A stretch of 64,000 bases of DNA from Amphirosellinia nigrospora (lineage: Eukaryota > Ascomycota > Sordariomycetes > Xylariales > Xylariaceae): contig SCHM01000001.1 of assembly GCA_004123355.1 (NCBI GenBank), positions 5,200,001 to 5,264,000 of the forward strand. Reading direction: 5' to 3'. This document shows positions 48,492 through 60,068 of this stretch, in pieces (position 1 is the stretch's first letter; each line of letters opens with the position of its first letter). A model generated the notes under the pieces. That model saw nothing but the letters and a program-made list of their open reading frames with translations, was not told the DNA's origin and made no database searches. The position numbers and the translations under genes were made by a program.

Positions 48492-50207
48492 ATGGCGCCC
48501 GTGGAGTTGACTTGCAACAAGTTGGCGCGCCTCTTTGATGATGTTGTTTCCATATCGACATCTAATTCCGAGAGTCCGGATCCAACCAAGGATCTCGCTG
48601 ATTCGGATACATCCGCCACAGAGTGGTCTAGTAAACCGAACGATGACATTTGGCGTACTGCGACAGATGACTTTTGGGATGACGCGAAAGATACACCATA
48701 CGACGAAGACGACACCGACGAAGACGACACCGATGAAGACGACACCGATGAAAACAACACCGACGAAGACAACACGTCACCAGTAGAACAGGTAGAGCGA
48801 GAAGTGAGAGCGGGGTGGCCGTATCGTGAAACGGCCACTAAATACTCTCAGGTCATCGTCCTCCTAATTACCTGGGAAGAACACGATTTAGGCCAGAAAT
48901 TAACAGAATCTGTTTATCGGTACAGTGTAATGTTCGAGTACTTGTACAAGTACGAAGTGCGGCGCGTCGAGATGCCTAGCAAGAAGCCGAATCTGGCTTT
49001 AACTAAGGAATTGATCCGACTAGCCGAGGATGATAGCCCAGATAATCTGTTTATCATCTGGTATGACGGCCATGGAAATGAACGTAAGACTTTAAGGGCC
49101 CTATTTCTTTGTGTTTTGGCAAATTTCAAAGTACTCTATTCTATTTGAATCTCTCACAAACCACGCTCCAGGCAGCACTAACTGACACCGATTATTGTAG
49201 ATCAAGACCGCAGAGGTTCCCCGATATGGTCTTCACATCGAGATTCAGAGTAAGCACTTTCCAAAATAATCACAAGAAGTCCCCATTTTCAACGGAACTC
49301 GAATGTGAATACTAATATATTCAATAGGAAATGTCAGATAGTAGACTCTACCGTCATCTCTACTACACTCACCGATTGCGAAGCTGATATTCTGCTGGTC
49401 AATAATGCCTGCTGCAGCCTGACGTGCAATCGCTTCAACGGTAAAGGCATTGTCGAGTCAATAAGCGCAAGCGCATTCAACACGATAACATACGGATCAA
49501 GCAAGCTAGACGATGTGTCGCCTAGCATGTCATGGGCAGCATTGACTATTTTAAGCAACCAAAGAGTAAGCGGCCGCTGAAACCATTTTGTCTCATTCTG
49601 TGACCCTAGATGGAAACTTAGCTTCTGAGGTCGAGGTCATAACTAACTCTGTGTGCTCTAGTGTGTGGAAGAAGGCATCACGGTCGCTGAATTGCACCGA
49701 CGAATTTGCTTAGCGGTTCAATCGGGAAACGATGAGTATCCCGATTATGACGAATTTCAGAGCGATGAAAGTAGGTATTTTATGAGATTCACCCCTTCTC
49801 TCATCCCTGACTGGCCTAAACGGCCATTTTATTTTCTTTTTGAGCACGCTCTACGAACAACAAGCTAATCAAGCCATACCGTAGCGGTTTGCTGGAAATA
49901 CCCAAACACTCGTACTCAACCCGTATATACGCAGCTATCAGCCAAACCAGCGGATGTCTATGGAAGGACACGGAGCATCGTGCTAGGCCAGCTAAAGAGA
50001 CAGCCAGGGTGTTCGCAGAAAATTGATAGACTAGACATGATAATCAAGCTCAAAGTGGATGACCCCAGCCGGATCGATCCACAAAAATGGGCTGATTGGC
50101 TTCTATCTGCTCCAAAGGATGTCCAATTTGCTCGCCTAGACAGGGTGACAGACGAGGATATGTGGCGGGACGGTGATGTTGAGGGCGTTGTGGTGATGAG
50201 ATATTGA
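48492..50207 (+). CDS. Caspase-like (peptidase C14) protein
   Basis: Cysteine protease of the caspase/metacaspase fold, expected to cleave protein substrates in the cytosol. It looks whole: exons 48492-49083, 49201 to about 49250, about 49329-49567, about 49663-49770 and about 49883-50207 join in frame with GT-AG borders. The N-terminus is about 95 residues, acidic and disordered, with five DEDDT-type repeats. The protease domain starts at SQVIVLLITWEEHD. The catalytic His lies in NLFIIWYDGHGNE and the catalytic Cys in ADILLVNNACCSL, where relatives usually read LLLLDCC. Further family motifs are NTITYGSSKLDDVSP and GITVAELHRRICLAV. The C-terminal part after CWKYPNTRTQPVYTQLS ends VEGVVVMRY. 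It is divergent from the NACHT gene across 1.7 kb. Activity and partner are inference. Confidence 0.82.
48702..48776 (+). repeat. 15-base coding tandem repeat (DEDDT x5)
   Basis: Five 15-base units of the type GACGAAGACGACACC encode DEDDT, DEDDT, DEDDT, DENNT and DEDNT. They make an acidic linker ahead of the caspase-like domain. The last two units have diverged. Confidence 0.9.
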
Positions 50208-50550
50208 TCTGGGAAGGAGAGGCAAGGCAGAATAAACAGGAGGGATAAGTAGTGTATAAGGAATACGAGACAGAGGGCTGGCCTGGGAGTGAAATCCAGT
50301 TACGCGACTTATATCTCTGTCTAAAGGTGTCCAGAAACATTGGGGTTAAGAGGTATGCGACCACCAGATGTTTCAGGGAGTTCAGGGAACCTACAGGAAC
50401 CTACACACACGAACTTGCCACAATAATTAGCTGTAAATAAAATATTTCGATCACATTCCACTCGCAAGACCAATGTATATGAATGTAATAAATCTCTGCT
50501 GCGAGCAAGCTGATATATAATCTATCCTAATAACCTACCGCATCTCGAAT
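50208..50550. other. Convergent 3' spacer
   Basis: Lies between the 3' ends of the caspase-like gene (+) and the monooxygenase gene (-). No gene is seen. Confidence 0.5.
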
Positions 50551-52549
50551 TCAGTGTTTTTCGCGTTTTTTCGCAAGCCACTCACCAAGTAGTCCTCTAA
50601 TAGATTTGGTTGTTAGAAAACAGCAACGATAAAAACGGTTACACTAATTAGGAGAGTTTGAGGGGTACGTAGGAACATATAGAAGATAGTAATGCTTACC
50701 GATAGTCTGCGGGCAAGTGAGGTTGGGTTATATTCGCCCACAGCGTGCGTTTCCTCATAGTCTGCAATCCCAAGTCCTCTAGGAGCAGGTCGACGTATGG
50801 GATGCTATCGAACACAAGATCCGGGAATGAGGACCCCGAGCCCCCGCTTTCCCTCGGCCGTCGTAGTCGCTCGTACTCGGCGTGCAATATCGCCTCGTTG
50901 CGGACGGCCTCGGGCTCTAGATCCGTCGGGAGGCGATTTTGGAGAAACGCCGTTATCCACAACGCCTGGGCTTGGGCTACTATCACGGCGTGCACGGAGC
51001 GTTGCATGCCGATGAATGCCAGGTTGCGCTGCTCGAGAAGCGGGGAGAAGCGGGGACCATGAATCGATACAACTGAAAAGGCGCCTCGCTTGGGTCCAGA
51101 GCGAGTGGTTTGCTTGAATGGGGGTTGAGCGTCAGATCCCACCCTTTCCGACTTTCACGGTCCTGAGGTAAAGTCCTCTTGGGAGAGAAACCAAGTTGTG
51201 CGCATTGCATGGTAGTTCGACGTTGGGCCCAAAGGCGAAGCTCCTGGTCTTGTCGGTCTTGAGGGTCTCGTTTGTCGCGACGGCTCGGGCGAGCCTTGAT
51301 GTGATCTTGTCCGTGGCAAGCGGTTTCTCGGGGAGACCAATATCTTCTAAAATGCCGTCTGGGTTGAACTTCATGGGCGGCATACACTTCCAGCCAGTGC
51401 AACAGACCACGGCGTCAGCCTTCAAGTTGCTGCCGTCTGAGAGACGTACTGTCGTTTCCCCCAACGACGTAATGTCAGCATGATGAACAACGACGCGGCC
51501 TTTCTTGACAAGCTCGAACCAGTCGGTGTCATAGTTATGTATACTCAACGAGTTGCCCATCCAGAACGTCGAGGTCCACGGCCTCAGCATCCTTAACTGG
51601 GGGTCATGGTAACCAGTAGCCGCTGCAGCAAGGAAGTCCAACGCTGCCCAGAATACCCATGTCACCCAGGTACCGCGGCTCGTCCCATGTAAGAATCGGC
51701 GGACTAACGAGAAACTTGAGCCGAAAGGGCTGGGGTCGAACCAGCTCAGTAATCGGGTAGAAGATAACCGCGCAAGTGTCAGCTTCATGCCGAACAGATT
51801 GATTGGCCGCCAAACCCAACCAGGACCTCCCCTGATTGCCTTATGATCATATGCGCGCGCGCGCCGGTAGCAGCGACCGAATAGCATACGTCCCAAGCGG
51901 ATTTGTTACCTCCAATAACTACAACTTCTCGGCAGTCCTTCAGATCTCGCGAACGTTTATGGAGGTCTTTGGCATGAAATAGCGGGCCCCGGAAACTACT
52001 ACTATTTGGTAAAGATGGCATACGCGCCTCAGAGGTGAGACCCGTGGCAACGACGAGCTTGTCGCAACTTAGCTTTCCAGCTCGCCGTCTGCTCCGGGAG
52101 AGGTTCACATAGTCGAGTTCCCACGTGCCATCTTCTCGTAGGAAGGCTGTCTCTACTTTGGTTTGTGGGCGAAACCGCTTTTCGAGACCAAAGTGTTTCG
52201 CGAAGTCTGAAAAATAGCCGTGAACGACGGCGCCGGGGATGTGCTGGCTTGGTTCGAGCCCATACCGCTCAAGTTTCATAGGAAAGTCGCTGAACTCGTA
52301 TGAGCCGACGATATTGTTCGTCTTCAGGCCGGCATAGAGCCGTTCCGAAGCCCAGGCACCGCCGATCGATCTGCTTTCGTCCAAGATAATGAGTTTTAGG
52401 GGTTCATTCGGGCTGGCATCAACCAGTGTCCGAGCAGCCGCCAGGCCGTGTAAGCCTAAACCATTTAGTTAGCAACATTCTTCAAAACAAGGCCTGTCTT
52501 TGCCGGGTTTGGTACCTGCTCCGACGATGACAACATCGAAATGCTCCAT
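50551..52549 (-). CDS. FAD-dependent monooxygenase (flavin-binding, FMO-like)
   Basis: Flavoprotein that uses NAD(P)H and oxygen to oxidise a small organic substrate. This type is common in fungal secondary metabolism, but the substrate is unknown. The start is MEHFDVVIVGAG; after the first intron the FAD motif continues as LHGLAAARTL (GxGxxG). Then come SIGGAWASERLYAGLKTNN, HGYFSDFAKHFGLEKRFR, DKLVVATGLTSEARMPSLP and the NAD(P) motif VVVIGGNKSAWDVCYSVA. The C-terminal part has DAVVCCTGWKCMPPMKF, RNLAFIGMQRSVHAVIVAQA and LVFDSIPYVDLLLEDLGLQT. A last intron splits DYR from GLLGEWLAKKREKH and sets the stop at 50551-50553. Frame breaks of one base occur near 51830 (G run after IIRQSG) and near 51045, beside a 10-base AGAAGCGGGG duplication. 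Confidence 0.86.
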
Positions 52550-52579
52550 GGCTAATGAATGATGCTAAGAAAAACCCAT

Positions 52580-52822
52580 TCATATGAGGGTCTCGCTTTG
52601 CACCGTATAGCTGCACCCGGTCTCGGTGAAAATCACGGCTTCGCCGCTTCTGAATGGATTGCTGTCACACGTGGCAGCATCTCCTTGCTTGAGCGTACCT
52701 GCATTCCCCACGTTTGATGTTATGTTTTTGCCGTAACAACGACCGATGTCGCGGTAATGTGTACGGTCACAACAGCACACGCGGCGGGGAGTAATGAGGG
52801 GTCCGGAGATGCCAAGAACCAC
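52580..52822 (-). CDS. Possible small cysteine-rich secreted protein
   Basis: A short open frame that could be the last exon of a small secreted protein. It extends upstream to about 52846, after an ATTAG acceptor-like site. The frame then reads VLNLGFFVVLGISG, a hydrophobic core like that of a signal peptide. Next comes TPRRVCCCDRTHY with a CCC triplet, RCYGKNIT, TCDSNPF and TGCSYTVQ, six cysteines in about 75 residues. The upstream ATG AAA AGT at 52867 is in another frame. Against it: the stop is only 30 bases before the monooxygenase ATG on the same strand, leaving no room for that promoter, and no homologue comes to mind. Confidence 0.3.
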   Translation of the reverse strand: MVLGISGPLITPRRVCCCDRTHYRDIGRCYGKNITSNVGNAGTLKQGDAATCDSNPFRSGEAVIFTETGCSYTVQSETLI

Positions 52823-53985
52823 AAAAAACCCCAGATTTAGAACCTAATATGGCGAACACTTTTCATCATTATGATTAGCTTCCTTTATTTAGTTGCAGGA
52901 ATTAGATCCTCGGTATTCAGGGATTGAGAATCAAGCGACCACATAGATGTTATTAGTGTGCAGTGCGGATAACCTCTCCCCATTTTTGGATCTCAAGGTA
53001 CCAAACCGATCAAGAACCATCGAGGGCTTAAAAGCGAGAAAATCACGATAGCGACGAGTGTGATACCAGGAACCATGCTTTGCCACTATGATCTTTTACA
53101 TTTATTGAGAGATAATCGATCTTAAATTGTCCTACATAATATAATGCTTAAATTGGTATACTATCTCGGATTCCTCCATAGCCATAAACTTGGAAACCCA
53201 CGGCTTCTCAGACCAACATAAAGTCATCAGGACCACAGAACTATCCTATAAAGGAGTAATGAAAGAGATTTTTCGTCTCGTTGATTTTCCTGCTTATATG
53301 ATGCGCACATCAAGAGTTTTTACTACTTATAAGTATTATCCCTTTCACCCAGATGTGTTTAGAGTCCCGAATAGGGCATAAATTTACCTCGTGCCTTTTG
53401 AGGAAAGGGTATCCCGAGCATCCGATAGTCTGTATGCATCACGTATAACTCGCCGTCGTTCTAGAAGCTTTGTCTTCGCTATATAACTTCTTTCCCGTTC
53501 TTCTTTTGTTACGGGATGGTATTGTCAAGATTTCATGAGGGGAACCAAACAGGGTTCTCCGCAAAGCCAAGCTTTTCATCGAGGTACTAATGATGGATGG
53601 TTTCTACCGAGCTACCGGAATCTGAGCTCGATTTAACAAGCATGAAGCGTCTTGTGGGTTTTGAGATTTCATGCATAATCCGCAAGGGGGCCCCGTCTTT
53701 CTCCAATTCTCTTGATGAGCCACAACGACGACGTACTACGCGCAGCATGCACAAACTCATTTCCACCACACAGCAGCCCTCTCTTATACGGTTTCTCGGG
53801 ACGATAGCCCGCACACCGCAGGCGGAAAGTTACAATGATGTCTTCAGTATCTTATTCTTGCTCAACTGATGTAGGATACAGACGGGGATGTCCTGGTGCG
53901 CCTTTTCCCATTATAAATAAGCGAAGACCGGTAGAGTGAGCGTCAATGGTGATGCCTTACCACATTCAACTCTCGTAAGGGGAAA
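52823..53985. other. AT-rich spacer upstream of the beta-galactosidase gene
   Basis: 1.1 kb without a supportable gene. The segment 53080-53400 is AT-rich. The last 300 bases presumably hold the promoter of the GH35 gene. Confidence 0.45.
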
Positions 53986-56900
53986 ATGGTGTCATTAAAG
54001 CGCCTGTCGGCGGCGGTGCTGTCGTTTTGTAGCGTCGGACTAAGCCTGACGCTCGGCGGCAAGTCCTTTGCGATTAGTAGTCCCGACGTCGTGAGCTCCT
54101 CCAAGACCTAGTAAGATTCGATAACATTCCCTGCCTGAGCCAACTCTGACTTATATTGCGAGGTAACATGGGACGATAACCTCTCTCTTCGTCCGTGGAG
54201 AGCGGATCATGTTTTATTCGGCCGAGTTTCATCCCTGGCGTCTTCCGCGTACGGGACTATGGCTCGACGTGTTCCAAAAGATCAAAGCCCTTGGCTACAA
54301 TGGCGTATCTTTTTACGTCAACTGGGCGCTTCTTGAAGGGAGCCCGGGCCACTTCGCCGCAGAGGGGGTGTTTGCGTATGAACCATTCTTCGATGCTGCA
54401 AGTGAGGCGGGTATTTATCTTTTGGCTCGACCAGGGCCATACATCAACGCTGAGGTTTCTGGAGGCGGCTATCCGGGATGGTTAAGCGTAATTCGAGCGA
54501 CCCTCCGGACTAACGAGACGGGGTACATGGATGCAACAGCAAACTACGTCGCACAAATAGGGAAAATTGTTGCGGCAGCCCAGATCACGAATGGAGGTCC
54601 TGTGGTACTTTTGCAAGCGGAAAATGAATATGGTGCGTATGAAAGCCCCCCAAAGATACCTTCAGGTTATGAATCATCCATATCCTCTCAACTCTATAGC
54701 TGTATTCTAGACTAACCGTTCATGTAGTACGTATCATATCAAGGTTTATTAAGCGTTCGCCCCGAATACACACACAGCTGAGAGGCCATACTTATATAAA
54801 ATATAGACCGATGGCGCTGATTGGATTAAATTCCCCGACTCTCAATACATCAGTGCTGTTAACCAGCAATACCGCGATGCCGGTATCGTAGTCCCCCTCG
54901 TCAACAATGAGGCTGCTATCATCGGTCTTTTCACGCCTGATAAACCTGGCGGGCCTGATATTTACGGGCATGATAGTTACCCGATTGGCTGGGATTGTAA
55001 GTATACCGCCTGCTAGGATGGGCTGAGAACGTAGCTGATACCGAACAGGCGCGAACCCGGAGAACAATTGGACGCCGGGAAAACTGCCGACAGACTGGAG
55101 GCGGCTTCATCTCGAGCAGAGCCCCAACACCCCTTACTCGATTCCAGAATTCCAAGGCGGCGCTATCGATAGTTGGTACGAAAATATTCGCAACATACGT
55201 AGAGTTTACTGACTAGTGCTAGGGGCGGTCCTGGTCTTGAGGGTTGCGCTATCATGACAAACCATGAGTTCGAGCGTATCTTCTATAAGAACACTTTCAG
55301 TTTTGGTATTAAACTATTCAATATTGTACGTAACTCCAACTTCTTTCTGTAGTAACTATTTAAAGGCTCTTCCAGACTAACACCTACCCTTCAGTATATG
55401 GTAAGCACTATTTGTTAGTCATCTGTTGAGCGAATCTGATGTCCCAGACCTTCGGCGGTACGAACTGGGGCAACCTTGGCCAGCCCGGAGGTTACACCTC
55501 TTACGATTACGGCGCACCCATAAAAGAGGATCGAACTATTACTCGTGAGAAGTATGCCGAGGCGAAACTGATGGGCCACTTTCTCACTTCGTCCCCCGCA
55601 TACCTGGACGCCGTGCCCGGAGAGCTGACCAACGCGTCGTACGTGAGCACCCGAAACTCAGCACCACGCCAATTTTCGGGAAGCCCACCACCTTCTACGT
55701 CGTCCGCCATTCTGCCTACGAATCGCTCGACTCTACGCCTTACACCTTCAGCATATCTACAAGTATCGGCAACGTCACGACCCCAGCTTGGCGGGACTCT
55801 AACACTGAATGGAAGAGATTCTAAAATCCACGTGACGGATTACGACGTTGCGCGGTATCAATCTGATATACTCCTCAGCGGATGTCTACACTCACGGCCG
55901 TACGGGCAAGAAACGTGTTCTATTAGTCTACGGACTCGAGGGTGAGGTACACGAACTTGCTTTCTCATCTAGGCTGGGCAGCCCTACTGTCGAGGGAGGT
56001 GATGTTAAAATTCAGAAAAAGGGTCGGCCCTCGTCGTCCAGTGGCAAGTCACGCGGTCGAAAAAAGTCCTACACTTCGCGGTAGCCTCGACGTGTATCTT
56101 CTATGGCGCAATGATGCCTTTACATACTGGAAACTTGAGCTGGAGGCGCCCGCGCCCATAGGTAACTACACGTCCGCGTCGAAGGACGCTGTGATTGCCA
56201 AGGCGGGCTATCTCTTACGGACGGCCACGAGATCTGGAACATCGTTGCATTTGACCGGCGACCTGAACGCTACTGCTGACCTAGAGATCGTTGCGGGACT
56301 TCCGGGTTCGGACGACGTTTACTTTAAGGGAGGAAAGTACCCGGCATCAAGTCCGTCAATGGGCGTCTCACGGGCACGCTAACATACACTCGTCCCAAGC
56401 TTGATCTTCCTGACCTCGCAGGCCTCGACTGGAAGGTAGTCGACTCGCTCCCCGAGATCCAGTCTTCATACGATGACTCAGCGTGGGCGGTAGCTGACCA
56501 TACGACTACGAACAATACGTCCTACGAGGAAACATACCTCACCCAGTTCTCGCTCAAGACACCGACGTCCCTGATCGCTGGCGACTACGGTTTTAGCGCC
56601 GGCTCGCTTATCTATCGCGGCTATTTCGAGGCTACCGGTGACGAACAGTCTCTCTACTTGTCGACAATGGGCGGCGGCGGTTTCGGCCATTCGGTATGGA
56701 TCAACGAGACATTCGTCGGCTCCTGGGCAGGTTCGCAAGCCGGCGGCTATAACCAAACCCTGACGCTCCCCCCCGCCCTCAGGCTTGGGAGCGGCAAGAC
56801 ATATGTCATTACGGTCCTGATAGACCACATGGGGCAAGAGACAAACTGGTGGCCCGGGCACGACCTGATGAAGACCCCGCGGGGGATTATCGATTACGCT

Positions 56901-57511
56901 CTCTCCGGGCACGAGAAAGGCGATATCAAATGGAAATTGACAGGCAATCTTGGAGGCGAGAAATATCGCGACACAGTCCGAGGCCCATTGAACGAAGGGG
57001 CCATGTGGGCCGAGAGAATGGGTTACCACCTCCCAGCGCCTCCGACTGACGGCTGGAAGAGGGCTTCCCCCATAAAGAACGGGGTGGACGCTCCCGGCGT
57101 CGCGTTCTACGCAGCCAGCTTCGACCTCGATATCCCCTCAGACTACGATGTTCCGCTGAGCTTTGTCTTCGCTAATAGTACTCATCCGCCGCCACGAATT
57201 ACAGAGTACAGCTCTTCGTCAACGGTGGCAGTTCGGGAAATATAGTGAGTGCTGGCGCAAATCAGCTTAATTGAAGTTTCCATTCTATGAAAGACTAATA
57301 TTCATGCTTCATCCTAGTCAACAATTTAGGTCCACAAACCAGCTTCTCCGTACCCAAAGGCGTCCTAAATTACTCCGGTAAGAATTATCTGGGGTTGATA
57401 TTATGGGCACAAGACGCCACTGGCGCAAAGCTCAACGGGTTAAGCCTCGTGGCGAACGCGGTGATTCAGACGGGGATGCGTAAACCTACTCTAACGTGGA
57501 GCGACAAGTGA
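53986..57511 (+). CDS. Secreted GH35 beta-galactosidase
   Basis: Extracellular exo-beta-galactosidase that removes terminal galactose from plant cell-wall polysaccharides such as pectin side chains and xyloglucan. Signal peptide [20 protein letters not shown]. The catalytic TIM barrel includes [63 protein letters not shown] with the acid/base Glu, and, after introns, [30 protein letters not shown] with the nucleophile Glu, and [20 protein letters not shown]. Beta domains follow: [20 protein letters not shown]-like sequence, and jelly rolls with [36 protein letters not shown] and [17 protein letters not shown]. It ends [12 protein letters not shown]. About seven introns. The frame breaks near 55640, 55850, 56030 and 56340 by one base. 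Length is near 1000 residues, normal for fungal LacA-type enzymes. Confidence 0.9.
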
Positions 57512-57844
57512 TTAAGCGAGAGGGCGCTTATTAGCCGTACGCACGTCAACATAAATATGTCCCTAGATCAATAAAAGGACATACTTGAAATAAATACTAG
57601 ATGCCCTTGACGAATCAATGCGTATTGCAAGTCACCGAATCATGGCAGCCCTAAACCTTCCGGTCTAAAGCATAGCCTTCCACATTTCGAATAGCGCCTT
57701 GCGCTCAAAAGTGTGACATGACAGGCAGATATACTAAAGACGTTATACCGTGCTAGTTGAAGTCCGAGTAGTAGTAGGTTTATATGAATAAGGCAGTTTC
57801 AACTTACTTTTTGGACCTCAAACATCAAACCCGTGCAAAATCCC
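57512..57844. other. Convergent 3' spacer
   Basis: Lies between the 3' ends of the GH35 gene (+) and dml1 (-). No gene is seen. Confidence 0.5.
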
Positions 57845-59671
57845 TCATTCATCGTCATCATCATCACTCCCACTGGACCACCCTTCCTTATACCCCTCGG
57901 CGATTTCTGCAAGTTCGTTCCCGATCATTTCACGATCCTCGAGGCCAATGGATCGAATAACGGTGGTACGAAGTCCTCTTACTTTAGCCATGACAGACGT
58001 GTCAGTAGAAAATGACGTGCGCAATGCCATGTGTTCTTTTATTGCGTTCCCATCGTCGTCTCTGAAGACTTTAGGGTAACTATTCAGAATAGAAAAGGCG
58101 AGTTCAGAGTGGTAACTATGAAATGTGTTAGCAAATATACCTTCTCTCCAGTTGTACTAATTCTTGAGACAGACTTGTGAACTTTCGGTCGCCGTCGCAT
58201 GCCTAAGCGACCGCTGGCAACATCATCCTTATCATCTGCTGCGTCCTTCTTGATCTCAGGCCCCCGGTAAGTCTGAATTTGACTGAAAACATATCGCTTC
58301 TTTGATCCTCTCCCCGATTCCAGCCTCATATCCTGTGGAGACGATAGATCTACTTCCAGAGACGTTGTGCCATTTTGTGAGCCGGACTCAGATCCATCGT
58401 CAACTGAGTGTCGTGAACGCTAGATAATAGTTCGCCTCGTGAGTTTGTGATATTTGGTATGTTGTTTGTCCCATTTTGGGTTGCATTTGGGGCTTAACAG
58501 GGCTCATCTCCATGTTTGCAATAGTCTGCCTACCAAAGACGTTGAGTAGATCGGTCAGATGGCCTAAGCTGCTCGAATTGAGGCGATCGGTAGTCCTGAG
58601 ACGAGTATAGAGGGTTGTGCTCTCGATTGCAGCGGCAAAGAGTGCCGACACATGCCACGAAGACGACATATCCAACCGAATGCTTGATGGGAGTGGCTCT
58701 TCGGGTATCGCAAGGGGTACAACCAGAGATGCTTGCGAACTTAGCTCAGCCAGTGCCCGCGCCTTGTTGACTAGTTTAAGCAATTTTTTCTCCTACTAAT
58801 CATTAGTCGTGACCAATGATGAATCTTCAACAGGGGTGAGTTACTCTAGGAAGACCCCTCACAGGGCCCTGCACTCCGAAACCCACACTGGCGTCTTGCC
58901 ATACTCATCTCGTATCCGTTCAACGTATTTTGCAGCAAACCCACCCATGCATCGTCAATTCCGGACATGATTTGGATACCCTGCATGTGATCTGCCTCTT
59001 CGACGAAAGGGCGTAGGTCTCGGTCGAGGAGGTCGTGTTCTTTGTCTAGATTGGCGAACAATTCCTCGCCCATAGGCCACTTTTCAAAGGGCATGAGGGT
59101 TGAGTTCAACTCATACTCATTGAGCTGGACGATAGACCTTGGATGGTAGAAGACCCTGTTGAAGTCGGACCAGTACCTCACCGTGCTTATGTGAGTTCGG
59201 GGCGGCCTGTCCCGTATCAAGACTTTGCTGGTATGCGCTAGCTCCTATGGGTTGCTGTCTGTGCACGACTGGTTGTCCTGGCCTGCGGCGGATGAGAACA
59301 TACCTACACGACGCAGTCGAAGCAGTGGCTACTCACCACAGGCTGCTTGATGCTGCATCTTTGGTGATATCGTAAAGGTCATTAAGTCTCTTCAACGTGC
59401 CGAACCCTCCCTTCAGGTCATAGATGACGGTTCTTGGCATGAACGTCTCAGTGCCGTCTGTGCCGAGGCCTGGCCTGAAATGCACATCATGATCAACTGG
59501 CGATTCTTCCTCTGCACCATAGGTGAAATATGACTCCTGTGTTATAACGATGAGCCAACACTCAATATAATAGGTAGACGATAGATTTGATGGCCTCACC
59601 TGAGCATTCCAAAAATGCGTGGCTACGTAATTGCTCTGCTGCCCGAGCTGCAGCGTAATGATCTCGCGCAT
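57845..59671 (-). CDS. dml1: Dml1/Misato tubulin-like protein
   Basis: Misato/Dml1 family protein needed for inheritance of mitochondria (yeast DML1) and for mitochondrial shape. It has a tubulin-like N-terminus and a Misato segment. The start [22 protein letters not shown] is the family signature. After an intron comes [20 protein letters not shown], then [21 protein letters not shown] and [16 protein letters not shown]. Later blocks are [75 protein letters not shown] and [14 protein letters not shown]. It ends with an acidic tail [10 protein letters not shown]. Four or more introns. One-base breaks occur near 58950 (before [15 protein letters not shown]) and 58860. Confidence 0.88.
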
Positions 59672-60068
59672 AGTCGAGGAAAAGAAAAGGGAAAAGGCTT
59701 GTCCCTATTGTGTCTTGCCCGATTATGATAAATCTACCAGGCAATGTTATTTGTTTCTTTTTGTTAAATCATGAAGATGCAGCCTCCTACTGGACTACCA
59801 GCTGAGGACGACTGGTGACACGCCTGGCAATGGCACTAGTCTCTGCATTTGCCTAAGAAAGCCCCCTCATTTCCTACACAGGTAGAACGGTCTTCGTTCA
59901 TTACCGTCACAGGCCGAGAGTAGGACCCCTGTTTCAACATGCAAGTAATTATTATTATTGCAACACCAAATTGTACCAACATATCCAGCGAATAATTTGT
60001 GTCCTTTTTCCTCTTTAAGTCGACAGTCTGCGTATCATTCCAACCATATCAATAATACGTTCCATACG
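59672..60068. other. Divergent promoter of dml1 and the AhpC/TSA-like gene
   Basis: 400 bases between two start codons pointing away from each other. No gene is seen. Confidence 0.5.
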
